Assembly: GCF_000444135.1 (NCBI RefSeq)
Contig: NZ_ATDK01000048.1
Coordinates: forward strand, 24,115-88,114
Direction of reading: 5' to 3'
Source: Pseudomonas avellanae BPIC 631
Lineage (GTDB): Bacteria > Pseudomonadota > Gammaproteobacteria > Pseudomonadales > Pseudomonadaceae
DNA: 64,000 nucleotides
Below are positions 46,409 through 55,991 of the stretch, piece by piece (the stretch's first letter is position 1; each line of letters starts with the position of its first letter). Below the pieces are notes generated by a model. That model was not told the origin of the DNA, made no database searches, and was given only the letters and a program-made list of their open reading frames with translations. The position numbers and the translations under genes were made by a program.

Positions 46409-46502
46409 GCGCAGCGTTTTTTTCATTTAAGAAAGCTTCAAGGCGTGTTCATTTGTAAATGCCTGCGCTTAACCCATTATTTTTTCTGGAAATCCAAAAG
46501 CC

Positions 46503-48947
46503 TTGATACGCCTGCTGAAGTTTTTCTGGTGGTCCCTCGTCGCGGTATTCTGCTCGCTGTTACTCGGCCTGAGCGGCGCGTTTCTGTACCTGAGCCCGAC
46601 CCTGCCATCCGTCGAAGCGCTGCGAAGCATTCAACTGCAAATCCCCCTGCGCGTGTTCAGCAGCGACGGCAAGCTGATTGCCGAGTTCGGCGAGATGCGC
46701 CGGACCCCGATTCGCTTTGCCGAAATCCCGCCCAACTTCATCAACGCGCTGTTATCGGCCGAAGACGACAACTTCGCCAACCACTATGGCGTTGATCCCA
46801 GCAGCCTGATGCGTGCCGCCACCCAATTGGTGAAAAGCGGCCATATTCAGTCAGGCGGCAGTACCATCACCATGCAGGTCGCGAAAAACTTTTTCCTGAC
46901 CAGCGAACGAAGCTTTTCGCGCAAAACCACCGAGATCCTTCTCGCCTTGCAAATCGAGCGCCAACTCACCAAGGACGAGATTCTCGAGCTTTACGTGAAC
47001 AAGATTTATCTGGGTAACCGCGCCTACGGCATTGAGGCGGCGGCGCAAGTCTACTATGGCAAATCGATTCGCGATGTAAGCCTTGCGCAAATGGCCATGA
47101 TTGCCGGTTTGCCCAAGGCGCCGTCACGTTTCAACCCACTCGCCAATGCAACCCGTGCCAAAGAGCGTCGCGACTGGATTCTGGGGCGCATGTTCCGTCT
47201 GGGCAAAATCGACCAGACCGCGTATCAGGCAGCGCTAAACGAGCCGCTCAACGCCAGTTATCACGTGCCGACACCGGAAGTGAACGCGCCGTACATCGCT
47301 GAAATGGCCCGCGCCGAAATGGTCGGCCGTTATGGCAGCGAGGCCTATACAGAGGGCTTCCGTGTCACAACCACAGTGCCGAGCGACCTGCAGGAGCACG
47401 CAAACAAGTCTATCCAGCAGGGCTTGATCGACTACGATCAGCGCCACGGCTATCGCGGGCCTGAAAGCCGCTTTCCGGGCATGACCCGCGCTGGCCGGAC
47501 GCAGGAGCTGACCAAACAACGCACGATCAACGGCCTGGAACCGGCCATCGTCACCCAGATCGACAAGACCAGTCTGCGCGTTCTGACCCGCAATGGCGAG
47601 AAGGAAGAAACCGTCGATTGGGCCAGCATGAAGTGGGCGCGTCCTTATCTGAACACCAACAGTCTGGGCGCCAATCCCAAGCAGCCTGGCGATGTTGCGA
47701 AGGTGGGTGATCTGGTTCGCCTGCTGCGTCAGACCGACGGCTCGCTGAAATTCAGTCAAATTCCCGTCGCACAGAGCGCACTGGTTTCCCTTGATCCGCA
47801 AAATGGCGCGATTCGCGCCCTGGTCGGCGGCTTTGCTTTCGAGCAGAGCAACTACAACCGGGCCATGCAGGCCAAGCGTCAGCCGGGCTCCAGCTTCAAA
47901 CCATTCATCTACAGCGCCGCGCTGGATAACGGCTACACCGCTTCCAGCCTGGTGAACGACGCGCCGATCGTGTTCGTCGACGAGTACCTGGACAAGGTAT
48001 GGCGTCCGAAAAATGACACCAACACCTTCCTCGGCCCGATCCGCCTGCGCGAAGCACTGTACAAGTCACGCAACCTGGTTTCTATCCGCCTGCTTCAGGC
48101 GCTGGGCGTCGACAGCACCATCGACTACATCACCCGCTTCGGTTTTGCCAAACAGGACCTGCCACGCAACCTGTCGCTGGCACTCGGTACGGCCACACTG
48201 ACCCCGATGGAAATCGCTACCGGCTGGGCGACTTTTGCAAACGGCGGTTACAAGGTCAGCCCTTACCTGATCCAGACCATCGAGAACCGTGACGGCCAGA
48301 CACTGTTTGTCGCCAACCCGCCTAGCGTTCCGGTCAATGACGTGAATACGGCGCCTAATACGTCGACATTTGCCGTGCATGACAGCCCGAGCGTCGTCGC
48401 GGGCCCTCCGGGCTCACCGGCTCAGCCGCAAGCGCCAGCCGTTGCCGAGCGCATTGTGGATGGGCGCACCACGTACATTCTGAACAGCATGCTGCAGGAC
48501 GTGATCAAGCGCGGCACCGGGCGTCGCGCCTTGTCGATGAACCGGCCGGACATTGCAGGCAAGACAGGTACGACCAACGATTCCAAGGACGCATGGTTCT
48601 CCGGCTATAACGCAGATTACGTCACGACGGTGTGGAGCGGCTTCGATCAGCCTGAGAGCCTTGGCCGTCATGAATTTGGCGGCACGGTCTCGCTGCCGAT
48701 CTGGATGGACTACATGAGCGCCGCGCTCAAGGACAAGCCGCCCCATCAGCAGGCCGAACCGTCAGGCATCCTCAGCCTGCGCGTCGACCCACTGAGCGGC
48801 CGCGCTGCCACACCGAGCACGCCAAACGCGTTCTTCGAGCTGTTCAAAAGCGAAGACACACCGCCAAGCGTCAACGAACTGGGCGGCAGCAGCGCACCCG
48901 GCAGCCCGTTGCCAGCAGACGAGTCAGCGCCAATCGACTTGTTCTGA
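46503..48947 (+). CDS. ponA: Penicillin-binding protein 1A (bifunctional glycosyltransferase/transpeptidase)
   Basis: 814 residues. After an N-terminal membrane anchor comes the GT51 glycosyltransferase domain (EDDNFANHYGVD with catalytic Glu near residue 88, GGSTITMQVAKNFFL), an OB-like insert and the transpeptidase domain: SSFKPF near residue 464 (catalytic SxxK: Ser-Ser-Phe-Lys), the SxN-type Ser-Arg-Asn in YKSRNLVS, and KTGTTND near residue 687. It polymerises and cross-links peptidoglycan. TTG start. The last ~50 residues are Pro/Ser-rich. Divergent from the pil operon, as usual in Pseudomonas. Confidence 0.96.
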   Translation: MIRLLKFFWWSLVAVFCSLLLGLSGAFLYLSPTLPSVEALRSIQLQIPLRVFSSDGKLIAEFGEMRRTPIRFAEIPPNFINALLSAEDDNFANHYGVDPSSLMRAATQLVKSGHIQSGGSTITMQVAKNFFLTSERSFSRKTTEILLALQIERQLTKDEILELYVNKIYLGNRAYGIEAAAQVYYGKSIRDVSLAQMAMIAGLPKAPSRFNPLANATRAKERRDWILGRMFRLGKIDQTAYQAALNEPLNASYHVPTPEVNAPYIAEMARAEMVGRYGSEAYTEGFRVTTTVPSDLQEHANKSIQQGLIDYDQRHGYRGPESRFPGMTRAGRTQELTKQRTINGLEPAIVTQIDKTSLRVLTRNGEKEETVDWASMKWARPYLNTNSLGANPKQPGDVAKVGDLVRLLRQTDGSLKFSQIPVAQSALVSLDPQNGAIRALVGGFAFEQSNYNRAMQAKRQPGSSFKPFIYSAALDNGYTASSLVNDAPIVFVDEYLDKVWRPKNDTNTFLGPIRLREALYKSRNLVSIRLLQALGVDSTIDYITRFGFAKQDLPRNLSLALGTATLTPMEIATGWATFANGGYKVSPYLIQTIENRDGQTLFVANPPSVPVNDVNTAPNTSTFAVHDSPSVVAGPPGSPAQPQAPAVAERIVDGRTTYILNSMLQDVIKRGTGRRALSMNRPDIAGKTGTTNDSKDAWFSGYNADYVTTVWSGFDQPESLGRHEFGGTVSLPIWMDYMSAALKDKPPHQQAEPSGILSLRVDPLSGRAATPSTPNAFFELFKSEDTPPSVNELGGSSAPGSPLPADESAPIDLF

Positions 48948-48957
48948 CGCGAAGAGG

Positions 48958-49002
48958 CGTGACGCGGAGCGTCACGAAGGGCATTCCTCCGCGGAGTGTC
49001 AG
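48958..49002. repeat. Truncated copy of the 139-bp intergenic repeat
   Basis: GTGACGCGGAGCGTCAC and the following GGCATTCCTCCGCGGAG match the hairpin and closing block of the three repeats at 17008-17425 with a few changes. Only the 3' third of the unit is present, beginning ten bases after the ponA stop. Confidence 0.75.
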
Positions 49003-49025
49003 ACCATTTCGGGGCAAGGCGATCT

Positions 49026-49135
49026 CCTTCCTTGTACGCGAGGGCTTTATTTCAGGCGGTACATCTTCAGCGGATGTACGCCTTCCTTGTTCGCGAAGGC
49101 TTTATTCCTGACGATAAATCTTCAGTGCATGTACC
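49026..49135. repeat. Two tandem copies of a 55-bp sequence
   Basis: Copy one is 49026-49080 and copy two 49081-49135. Both begin CCTTCCTTGT and share GCTTTATT and ATCTTCAG; they differ at roughly one base in five. In copy one GTACAT and ATGTAC form a small hairpin that is lost in copy two. No open frame of note crosses them. Origin unknown. Confidence 0.7.
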
Positions 49136-49244
49136 GGCCCTTTCGCGAACAATGCGGATCGCCGCCCCGGTCGCCCCCACGGCCTTCGGCCAGAATCAAA
49201 AGCGGACTTGCGCTCTGCGTCGGCTTTGAGCCGTTACCAGGCAT

Positions 49245-49279
49245 AAAAAAACCCCTGCATCGCTGCAGGGGTTTTTTAT
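49245..49279. terminator. Bidirectional Rho-independent terminator between ponA and maeB
   Basis: The stem CCCCTGCA / TGCAGGGG with a TCGC-type loop is flanked by A7 on the left and T6 on the right, so it works on both strands. It serves the convergent ponA and malic enzyme genes, 11 bases from the end of the latter. Confidence 0.93.
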
Positions 49280-49289
49280 TGCGGCGGGA

Positions 49290-50558
49290 TCAGCCGTTGA
49301 ACACGTCGTCCACGCTGGTCAGCGGGTAGTGCTTCGGATACGGCAGGGTCGCAACGCCGCTTTCGATGGCAGCTTTGGCAACCGCGTCGGCGATCAGGCC
49401 CAGCAGGCGGGTATCCATTGGTTTCGGGATGATGTACTCACGACCGAATTCCAGTTTGATACCGCCGTAAGCGTCGCAGACTTCCTGAGGAACAGGCAGC
49501 TTGGCCAGTTCACGCAGGGCGTTGGCTGCGGCGATTTTCATCTCTTCGTTGATGCGCTTGGCGCGAACGTCCAGTGCACCACGGAAGATGAACGGGAAGC
49601 CCAGCACGTTGTTGACCTGGTTCGGGTAGTCCGAACGGCCGGTAGCCATGATCACGTCGCTGCGGGTGGCGTGAGCCAGCTCCGGGGAGATTTCCGGGTC
49701 CGGGTTCGAGCAGGCGAACACGATCGGGTCCTTGGCCATCAGCTTGAGGTTTTCAGCGCTCAGCAGGTTAGGACCGGACAAGCCTACGAATACATCAGCG
49801 CCATCCAGTGCATCGGTCAGCGAGCGCTTCTCGGTGGCGTGAGCGAACACAGCCTTGTACTGGTTCAGGTCGGTACGGCCGGAGTGGATAACGCCGGTAC
49901 GGTCAACCATGAAGATGTTTTCGATCTTCGCGCCCATGCTCACCAGCAGCTTCATGCACGAGATGGCAGCAGCACCAGCGCCCAGGCAGACGATCTTCGC
50001 GGACTCAAGGCTTTTGCCGACGATTTCCAGCGCGTTGATCATGCCGGCTGCGGTCACGATGGCGGTGCCGTGCTGGTCATCGTGGAAAACCGGGATGTCG
50101 CACTGTTCGATCAGCGCTTTCTCGATCTCAAAGCACTCAGGTGCCTTGATGTCTTCCAGGTTGATGCCACCGAAGGTGATGGAGATACGCTTGACGGTGT
50201 CGATGAACGCTTGCGGGCTTTCGGAATCGACTTCGATATCGAAAACGTCGATACCGGCGAAACGCTTGAACAGAACCCCTTTACCTTCCATGACCGGCTT
50301 GGAGGCCAATGGGCCCAGATCGCCGAGGCCGAGAATCGCGGTGCCATCGGAAATAACTGCTACCAGGTTGCCTTTGCCGGTGTACTTGTAAGCCAGCTCG
50401 GGGTCACGGGCAATTTCACGCACGGGTTCAGCAACGCCAGGGCTGTAGGCCAGAGCCAGGTCACGAGCGGTTGCGGTCGGCTTGGTGAGTTCGACGCTCA
50501 GCTTCCCCGGACGAGGATTGGCATGGTATTCGAGCGCGGCAGTTTTCAAATCTGACAT
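49290..50558 (-). CDS. maeB: Malic enzyme (malate dehydrogenase, decarboxylating)
   Basis: 422 residues, the short form without the phosphotransacetylase domain of E. coli Mae[17 protein letters not shown] near residue 36 is the N-terminal signature, [15 protein letters not shown] near residue 158 the metal-binding block and [17 protein letters not shown] near residue 188 the NAD(P)-binding fold. It converts malate to pyruvate, CO2 and reduced cofactor. The start at MSDLKTAAL was chosen over a 20-codon longer frame without a ribosome site. NADP preference is likely but not proven by sequence. Confidence 0.94.
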   Translation of the reverse strand: MSDLKTAALEYHANPRPGKLSVELTKPTATARDLALAYSPGVAEPVREIARDPELAYKYTGKGNLVAVISDGTAILGLGDLGPLASKPVMEGKGVLFKRFAGIDVFDIEVDSESPQAFIDTVKRISITFGGINLEDIKAPECFEIEKALIEQCDIPVFHDDQHGTAIVTAAGMINALEIVGKSLESAKIVCLGAGAAAISCMKLLVSMGAKIENIFMVDRTGVIHSGRTDLNQYKAVFAHATEKRSLTDALDGADVFVGLSGPNLLSAENLKLMAKDPIVFACSNPDPEISPELAHATRSDVIMATGRSDYPNQVNNVLGFPFIFRGALDVRAKRINEEMKIAAANALRELAKLPVPQEVCDAYGGIKLEFGREYIIPKPMDTRLLGLIADAVAKAAIESGVATLPYPKHYPLTSVDDVFNG

Positions 50559-50726
50559 GTATTGGATTCCGCTTTTTACTGTGGGACAGACGGACCGCCG
50601 AGGATACGCAAGATGCATAGTCCTAACAAGACTGGCCAGTCACTGCTGTCAATAGGTACCGGATTAGACTTTACGCTTAGATGCCTGACCGCTGGTCGCC
50701 TGCCTGCTGATTTCTACTGCCAGCCT

Positions 50727-51521
50727 CTAAAGGCTCAGCATTGCTGGATGGCTCAACGCGATCATCCAGCGCGACTGCCCGGCCTTCAAGCCACCCCGAC
50801 TAGAACGATCGACCACCCAGCCGCGCGTTTCGATTTGCCGGCCCTTTAGACGCTCAAGCGCCGCCATATCGAACCTGGACGCCTGATCAGGGGCAACGCG
50901 CAGCACCAGCGAACCATGCAGTTCGATCCAGATACCACCGCGATTGCGCTGCACGCTCCTGACCTTGCCGGACACCACGGCAAAGCCGCTTTTGCGTAGT
51001 TTGTCGGAAGGCTGCACCGGCGAATTGCGCCACACGCCACGCTTAGCCTGACGCGCCTCACGCTCGGCGCTTTGCTGGCAATCGACCAGTGCCACGTTGG
51101 GCGCGACAGCGACCAGATAGCCCAGCCCTTCGCTGAGCAACTGCGCTTCAAGATTGTCGCCATCGCGGCCATAAACGTTGGCCAACGTGCGGCCGTAATG
51201 GTCCTTGCCCTGCTGACCGACACGCAGGCTGACCTGCCCGCCGCTTTTGTCCACCAGTGCTTGCAAACGCTTTTTGGCGGCTTCGGCGAATGGCTCGGCA
51301 GACCGGCCTTTCTTGCCGGTTTCAGGGGTATTGAGGCCGATCATGCGCACATTGCGGCCGTCGGTCAGGCGCAGCGTGTCGCCATCAACCACGCGCTGCA
51401 CGTGCGCAACCGGCAACGAAGCGGGTGCCGGGCAGAAGGCCTGGGCACCAGACAGCCAAATCGCGGACATAAAAAAGACGCCCACAAGGGGCGCCTTTTC
51501 AAGCAGTCTGGAAATGCCCAA
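50727..51521 (-). CDS. Secreted thermonuclease (SNase)-family protein
   Basis: 264 residues from a TTG start, giving a good signal peptide that ends in SGAQA. The SNase core is visible: RVVDGDTLRL with the metal-binding Asp, VRMIGLNTPETG with catalytic Arg and Glu (the Asp of the DTPE motif is Asn here), and DHYGRTLA with the second Arg. A C-terminal OB-like part (~180-264) follows. It may degrade extracellular or periplasmic nucleic acid, but the Asn change leaves activity uncertain. Other starts (GTG at about 51485, ATG at 51470) would shorten the signal peptide. The 5' end overlaps the rpmE terminator. Confidence 0.82.
   Translation of the reverse strand: MGISRLLEKAPLVGVFFMSAIWLSGAQAFCPAPASLPVAHVQRVVDGDTLRLTDGRNVRMIGLNTPETGKKGRSAEPFAEAAKKRLQALVDKSGGQVSLRVGQQGKDHYGRTLANVYGRDGDNLEAQLLSEGLGYLVAVAPNVALVDCQQSAEREARQAKRGVWRNSPVQPSDKLRKSGFAVVSGKVRSVQRNRGGIWIELHGSLVLRVAPDQASRFDMAALERLKGRQIETRGWVVDRSSRGGLKAGQSRWMIALSHPAMLSL
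51471..51495 (-). terminator. rpmE terminator lying inside the thermonuclease 5' coding region
   Basis: Read on the minus strand, GGCGCCC and GGGCGTC form a seven-bp stem (one G-T pair) with a five-base loop, followed by TTTTTT. It lies 46 bases after the rpmE stop, the normal place for its terminator, yet within the signal-peptide codons of the next gene. Confidence 0.75.
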
Positions 51522-51540
51522 GGGGCAACCAGTCTTGCTA

Positions 51541-51768
51541 TCAGTCCTGCTTCGCTTTGGTTGCGCCGAACGCACCGAAACGGGACTTGAACTTGTCAAC
51601 ACGGCCGCCGATATCAAGCGTTTTTTGCTTGCCGGTGTAGAACGGGTGACATTCGTTGCACACGTCCAGGCTCAAAGGGCCGGTCAGGGTGGAACGGGTT
51701 TTGATGACATTGCCGCAGCTGCAGGTCGCGTCAATGGCTTCGTAAACTGGATGGATATCAGCTTTCAT
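51541..51768 (-). CDS. rpmE: 50S ribosomal protein L31 (zinc-binding form)
   Basis: 75 residues: [10 protein letters not shown] start and the four Cys of the zinc form (CSCGNVIK with CxC, then [10 protein letters not shown] with CxxC). The complete Cys set marks it as the zinc-containing paralogue, which under zinc shortage is often replaced by a Cys-free form encoded elsewhere. It sits divergent from priA with about 170 bases between them, as in other gamma-proteobacteria. Confidence 0.97.
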   Translation of the reverse strand: MKADIHPVYEAIDATCSCGNVIKTRSTLTGPLSLDVCNECHPFYTGKQKTLDIGGRVDKFKSRFGAFGATKAKQD

Positions 51769-51936
51769 CGGTACTTCCTCAGTCTAACGTGCCGCCACCC
51801 AACACTATTGTTGAATACCGCACGGAAATAGGCTGCGGATAGTACCAGACAATTGCAACGACGCAAGCGAACCTTCTCACCGGTCGTCTGCTAAGATCGC
51901 GCCTTCTTATTACAGACCACCACAGGGAAACATCGC

Positions 51937-54156
51937 GTGCCCGACGCCATCCTGCGCCTTGCCCTGCCCTCGCCGCTTCGCCGCCTGTTCGACTACCGTG
52001 CCCCGGCGGGCGTGCTGCGCAGCGCTTTGCAGCCGGGCATGCGTCTGCGGGTGCCGTTCGGACGGCGAGAAATGATCGGGATTCTGGTGGAGGTGGTCGA
52101 TCACAGCGAAGTGCCCGCCGACAAGCTCAAGCCCGCCATCGCCCTGCTCGACAGCGAAGCGCCGCTGCCGCCCGCGCTGTTCAAGCTGTGCCTGTGGACG
52201 GCGCAGTATTATCAGCACAGCCTGGGTGACACGCTGAGCTGGGCGTTGCCCGTGCTGCTGCGTCAGGGCGAGCTGGCCGAGAGCCGCCAGGAACGCTTCT
52301 GGCACGTGGCCGCCAATGCCAGTGTCGATGACCCGCGTATCGCCCGTGCGCCCAAGCAGCGTGAAGCGCTTACCACACTCGCCCAGCACCCGCATGGCGT
52401 GGCGCATCAACTGCTCGGCAAACTGCTGCTTAACAAGGACAGCCTTAACCTGCTGCTGGCCAAAGAGCTGGTATACGTTGAGGTGCGCAGTCATGCGCCC
52501 AGCGCACGCCATGAACACTGGCTGGCTCAGCCGGAATTACCCCTCAACACCGAGCAACGCGCCGCTTACGAAGCCATTCGTGCCGGCTTCGACAGCTTTC
52601 ATGCGTTTTTATTGGCGGGCGTCACGGGCAGCGGCAAGACCGAAGTCTATCTGCAGCTGATTCGCGAAACCCTTGAAGCCGGCAAACAGGCGCTGGTGCT
52701 GATCCCGGAGATCAACCTGGGGCCACAAACCCTGGCGCGCTTTGAACAACGTTTCAATGCTCGCATCGCGCTGGTGCACTCGGCCGTCAACGACCGCGAA
52801 CGGCTGGATGCCTGGCTGGCCGCCCGCGATGGCGAAGCCGACATTATTATCGGCACGCGCTCGGCGCTGTTCACGCCGATGAAAAACCCCGGCCTGATCA
52901 TCATCGACGAAGAACACGACGGCTCCTATAAACAGCAGGAAGGCCTGCGCTACCACGCCCGCGACCTGGCGCTGGTGCGAGCCCGCCAGGAAAACATCCC
53001 GATTGTGCTCGGCTCGGCCACGCCGTCTCTGGAAAGCCTGCACAACGCCTACACCGGACGCTACGGTCTGCTGCGCCTGAATCAGCGCGCAGGTGGCGCG
53101 CAGCAGCCGCGCTTCATGCGCCTGGACGTCAAGAGCAGGCCGCTGGACAGCGGCATTTCCGGTCCGATGCAACAGGCCATCGGCCAGACCCTGGCAGCAG
53201 GTCAGCAAGTGCTGGTGTTTCTCAACCGCCGCGGCTTTGCGCCGACCCTGCTGTGCCATGACTGCGGCTGGATGTCCGGCTGCCAGCGCTGCGATGCACG
53301 CATGACCGTGCACCAGCGCTCGGGCGAGTTGCGTTGCCACCATTGCGGCTATGTCGAGCGTGTGCCACGCCAGTGTCCGTCCTGCGGCAAGGTGGATTTA
53401 CGCCCGGTAGGCGCAGGCACCGAACGCGCCGAAGAGCGGCTGGCGATTCTGTTCCCGGACTTTCCCGTGTTGCGCGTCGACCGCGACAGCACCTCGCGCA
53501 AGGACGCCATGAACCAGTTGTTCGCGACCATCCAGCGCGGTCAGCCGTGCATTCTGGTCGGCACGCAAATGCTCGCCAAAGGGCATCACTTTCCCCGGGT
53601 GACGCTGGTGTCGATTCTGGATGCCGACGGCGGGCTGTTTTCCGGTGACTTCCGCGCCAGCGAGCGCATGGCGCAGCTGATTGTGCAGGTGGCCGGGCGT
53701 GCCGGGCGTGCCGAAGAGCCGGGCAAGGTGATCATCCAGACTCATCTGGCCGACCATCCGCTGTTGATCCAGCTCACCGAACAAGGCTATTTCGCCTTCG
53801 CCGAGCAAGCCCTGAGCGAACGCCGCTCGGCGGGCCTGCCACCGTTTTCACACCTTGCGCTGCTGCGCGCCGAAGCACACAAACCGGGGCAGGCCGAAGC
53901 CTTTCTCGATCAGGCCTGCAGCGATGCCGAGCAGTTGGTGGCGCAGATGCAGCTGGGCGGCATCGAGCTGCTGGGGCCTATTCCGGCACCGATGGAGCGC
54001 CGCGCCGGGCGTTATCGGGCGCAGTTGCTGGTGCAGTCCAGCGCGCGCGCGCCGCTGCACAAATTGCTCGGCAGCTGGCTGCTGGCACTGGAGCAAATGC
54101 CCAGCGGGCGACAGGTCCGATGGTCGCTGGATGTGGACCCGGTCGATCTTTATTAA
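51937..54156 (+). CDS. priA: Primosomal replication restart helicase
   Basis: 739 residues from a GTG start. The N-terminal DNA-binding domain (DAILRLALPSPLRRLFDY) is followed by a helicase core: GVTGSGKTEVYLQ near residue 227 is Walker A and IIDEEHDGSYKQ is Walker B (DEEH). The zinc-binding insertion has four Cys pairs (LCHDCGW, CQRCDAR, CHHCGY, CPSCGK) near residues 440-490, and VAGRAGRAEEPG is helicase motif VI. It reloads the replisome at stalled forks. It stands in its usual position between rpmE and argS. Confidence 0.97.
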   Translation: MPDAILRLALPSPLRRLFDYRAPAGVLRSALQPGMRLRVPFGRREMIGILVEVVDHSEVPADKLKPAIALLDSEAPLPPALFKLCLWTAQYYQHSLGDTLSWALPVLLRQGELAESRQERFWHVAANASVDDPRIARAPKQREALTTLAQHPHGVAHQLLGKLLLNKDSLNLLLAKELVYVEVRSHAPSARHEHWLAQPELPLNTEQRAAYEAIRAGFDSFHAFLLAGVTGSGKTEVYLQLIRETLEAGKQALVLIPEINLGPQTLARFEQRFNARIALVHSAVNDRERLDAWLAARDGEADIIIGTRSALFTPMKNPGLIIIDEEHDGSYKQQEGLRYHARDLALVRARQENIPIVLGSATPSLESLHNAYTGRYGLLRLNQRAGGAQQPRFMRLDVKSRPLDSGISGPMQQAIGQTLAAGQQVLVFLNRRGFAPTLLCHDCGWMSGCQRCDARMTVHQRSGELRCHHCGYVERVPRQCPSCGKVDLRPVGAGTERAEERLAILFPDFPVLRVDRDSTSRKDAMNQLFATIQRGQPCILVGTQMLAKGHHFPRVTLVSILDADGGLFSGDFRASERMAQLIVQVAGRAGRAEEPGKVIIQTHLADHPLLIQLTEQGYFAFAEQALSERRSAGLPPFSHLALLRAEAHKPGQAEAFLDQACSDAEQLVAQMQLGGIELLGPIPAPMERRAGRYRAQLLVQSSARAPLHKLLGSWLLALEQMPSGRQVRWSLDVDPVDLY

Positions 54157-54253
54157 GGCACGCCGTTGGCAAGCAGGCTCCGGCAACGGATAATGCGGAG
54201 TTTTTCCACCCGCGCATTGAAGCGCCACCGCGCTCGCGGTCGAAGAGAGCCTC

Positions 54254-55990
54254 ATGAAAGACACCATTCGCCAGCTGATTCAACAAGCCCTGACCCGTCT
54301 CGTCACCGAGGGCGTCTTGCCAGAAGGGCTGACGCCGGCGATCCAGGTGGAAAACGCCCGTGACAAGACCCACGGCGACTTCGCCAGCAATATCGCGATG
54401 ATGCTCGCCAAGCCTGCCGGCATGAAGCCCCGCGACCTGGCTGAAAAGCTGATCGCCGCGCTGCCTGCCGACGAGCAGGTCAGCAAGGTCGAAATTGCCG
54501 GGCCGGGCTTTCTGAATTTTTTCCAGAACACGGCCGCGCTGGCTGCGCGCCTCGACGCCGCCCTGGCCGACCCGCAACTGTCGGTCCGCAAGGCTGGCAC
54601 AGCCCAGCGTGTGGTGGTCGATCTGTCGGCACCCAATCTGGCCAAGGAAATGCACGTAGGGCACCTGCGCTCGACCATTATTGGTGACGGCGTGGCCAAC
54701 GTTCTCGAGTTTCTCGGTGACACGGTCATTCGCCAGAACCATGTCGGCGACTGGGGCACCCAGTTCGGCATGCTGTTGGCCTATCTGCAGGAAAAACCGG
54801 CGACCAGCGACGAGCTGTCGGACCTGGAAAACTTCTACCGCGCCGCCAAACAACGCTTTGACGAGTCTGAAGAGTTCGCCGAGCGGGCTCGCGGGCTGGT
54901 GGTCAAGCTGCAAGCCGGCGATGCCGAATGCCTGACGCTGTGGACGCGCTTCAAGGATATTTCGCTGTCGCACTGCCAGCAAACCTACGAGCGTCTCAAC
55001 GTCAAACTGACCCCGGCCGATGTCATGGGCGAAAGTGCCTATAACGATGACCTGGCCAATGTCGTCAACGACCTGAAAGCCACTGGCCTGCTGGTTGAAA
55101 GCAATGGCGCGCAGTGCGTGTTTCTCGAAGAATTCCGCACCGCCGATGACACGCCGCTGCCGGTGATCGTGCAAAAGGCCGGTGGCGGTTATCTTTACGC
55201 CACCACCGACCTGGCCGCCATCCGCTACCGCAGCAAAGTGCTCAAGGCCGACCGCGCGCTGTATTTCGTCGACCAGCGCCAGGCCCTGCACTTCCAGCAG
55301 GTGTTTGAAGTGGCTCGCCGCGCAGGTTTCGTCCACGAAGGCATGCAACTGGAACACATGGGTTTTGGCACCATGAACGGGGCCGACGGCCGTCCGTTCA
55401 AGACCCGCGACGGCGGCACGGTCAAGCTCATCGACCTGCTCGATGAGGCCGAAGAGCGCGCCTACTCGCTGGTCAAGGAAAAAAACCCGGAAGTCGCCGA
55501 GGCCGAGCTGCGCAGCATTGCCAAGGCCGTGGGCATCAGCGCGGTGAAATACGCCGACCTGTCCAAGCACCGCGCCAGCGATTACAGCTTCAACTTCGAT
55601 CAGATGCTGAGCTTTGAAGGCAATACTGCGCCTTATCTGTTGTACGCCTACACCCGTGTCGCCGGCGTATTCCGCAAGCTGGGCACGCCGTTCGACGCCG
55701 GCAAGGGGCACATCGTCCTTGAGGCGCCGCAGGAGCAGGAACTGGCTGCACGCTTGGCGCAGTTCAATGAAACACTGAATAACGTCGCAGAAAAAGGCAC
55801 ACCGCACGTACTTTGTGCTTACCTGTATGACCTTGCGGGCCTGTTTTCGAGCTTTTACGAAAACTGCCCGATCCTTGGTGCGGAAAATCCCGATCAGCAG
55901 CAGAGCCGTCTGCGTCTGGCTGCCCTGACCGGCCGCACCCTCAAGCAAGGCCTGGATCTGTTGGGTCTGGAAACTCTGGAGCGTATGTAA
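54254..55990 (+). CDS. argS: Arginyl-tRNA synthetase
   Basis: 578 residues, class I. The N-terminal add-1 domain recognises the tRNA elbow; [20 protein letters not shown] near residue 122 contains the HIGH motif as HVGH; the KMSKS lysine is absent, as in most arginyl synthetases, and the segment [11 protein letters not shown] takes that place. The C-terminal anticodon-binding helix bundle follows (~440-578). The 97-base gap after priA contains only a weak CCGTTG/CAACGG hairpin. The next gene starts two bases after the stop. Confidence 0.97.
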   Translation: MKDTIRQLIQQALTRLVTEGVLPEGLTPAIQVENARDKTHGDFASNIAMMLAKPAGMKPRDLAEKLIAALPADEQVSKVEIAGPGFLNFFQNTAALAARLDAALADPQLSVRKAGTAQRVVVDLSAPNLAKEMHVGHLRSTIIGDGVANVLEFLGDTVIRQNHVGDWGTQFGMLLAYLQEKPATSDELSDLENFYRAAKQRFDESEEFAERARGLVVKLQAGDAECLTLWTRFKDISLSHCQQTYERLNVKLTPADVMGESAYNDDLANVVNDLKATGLLVESNGAQCVFLEEFRTADDTPLPVIVQKAGGGYLYATTDLAAIRYRSKVLKADRALYFVDQRQALHFQQVFEVARRAGFVHEGMQLEHMGFGTMNGADGRPFKTRDGGTVKLIDLLDEAEERAYSLVKEKNPEVAEAELRSIAKAVGISAVKYADLSKHRASDYSFNFDQMLSFEGNTAPYLLYAYTRVAGVFRKLGTPFDAGKGHIVLEAPQEQELAARLAQFNETLNNVAEKGTPHVLCAYLYDLAGLFSSFYENCPILGAENPDQQQSRLRLAALTGRTLKQGLDLLGLETLERM

Positions 55991-55991
55991 G

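Noticed and set aside
49021..49135. Tandem 55-bp units as a CRISPR array
   Set aside because: Only two directly abutting, diverged copies without spacers and no cas genes in the window.
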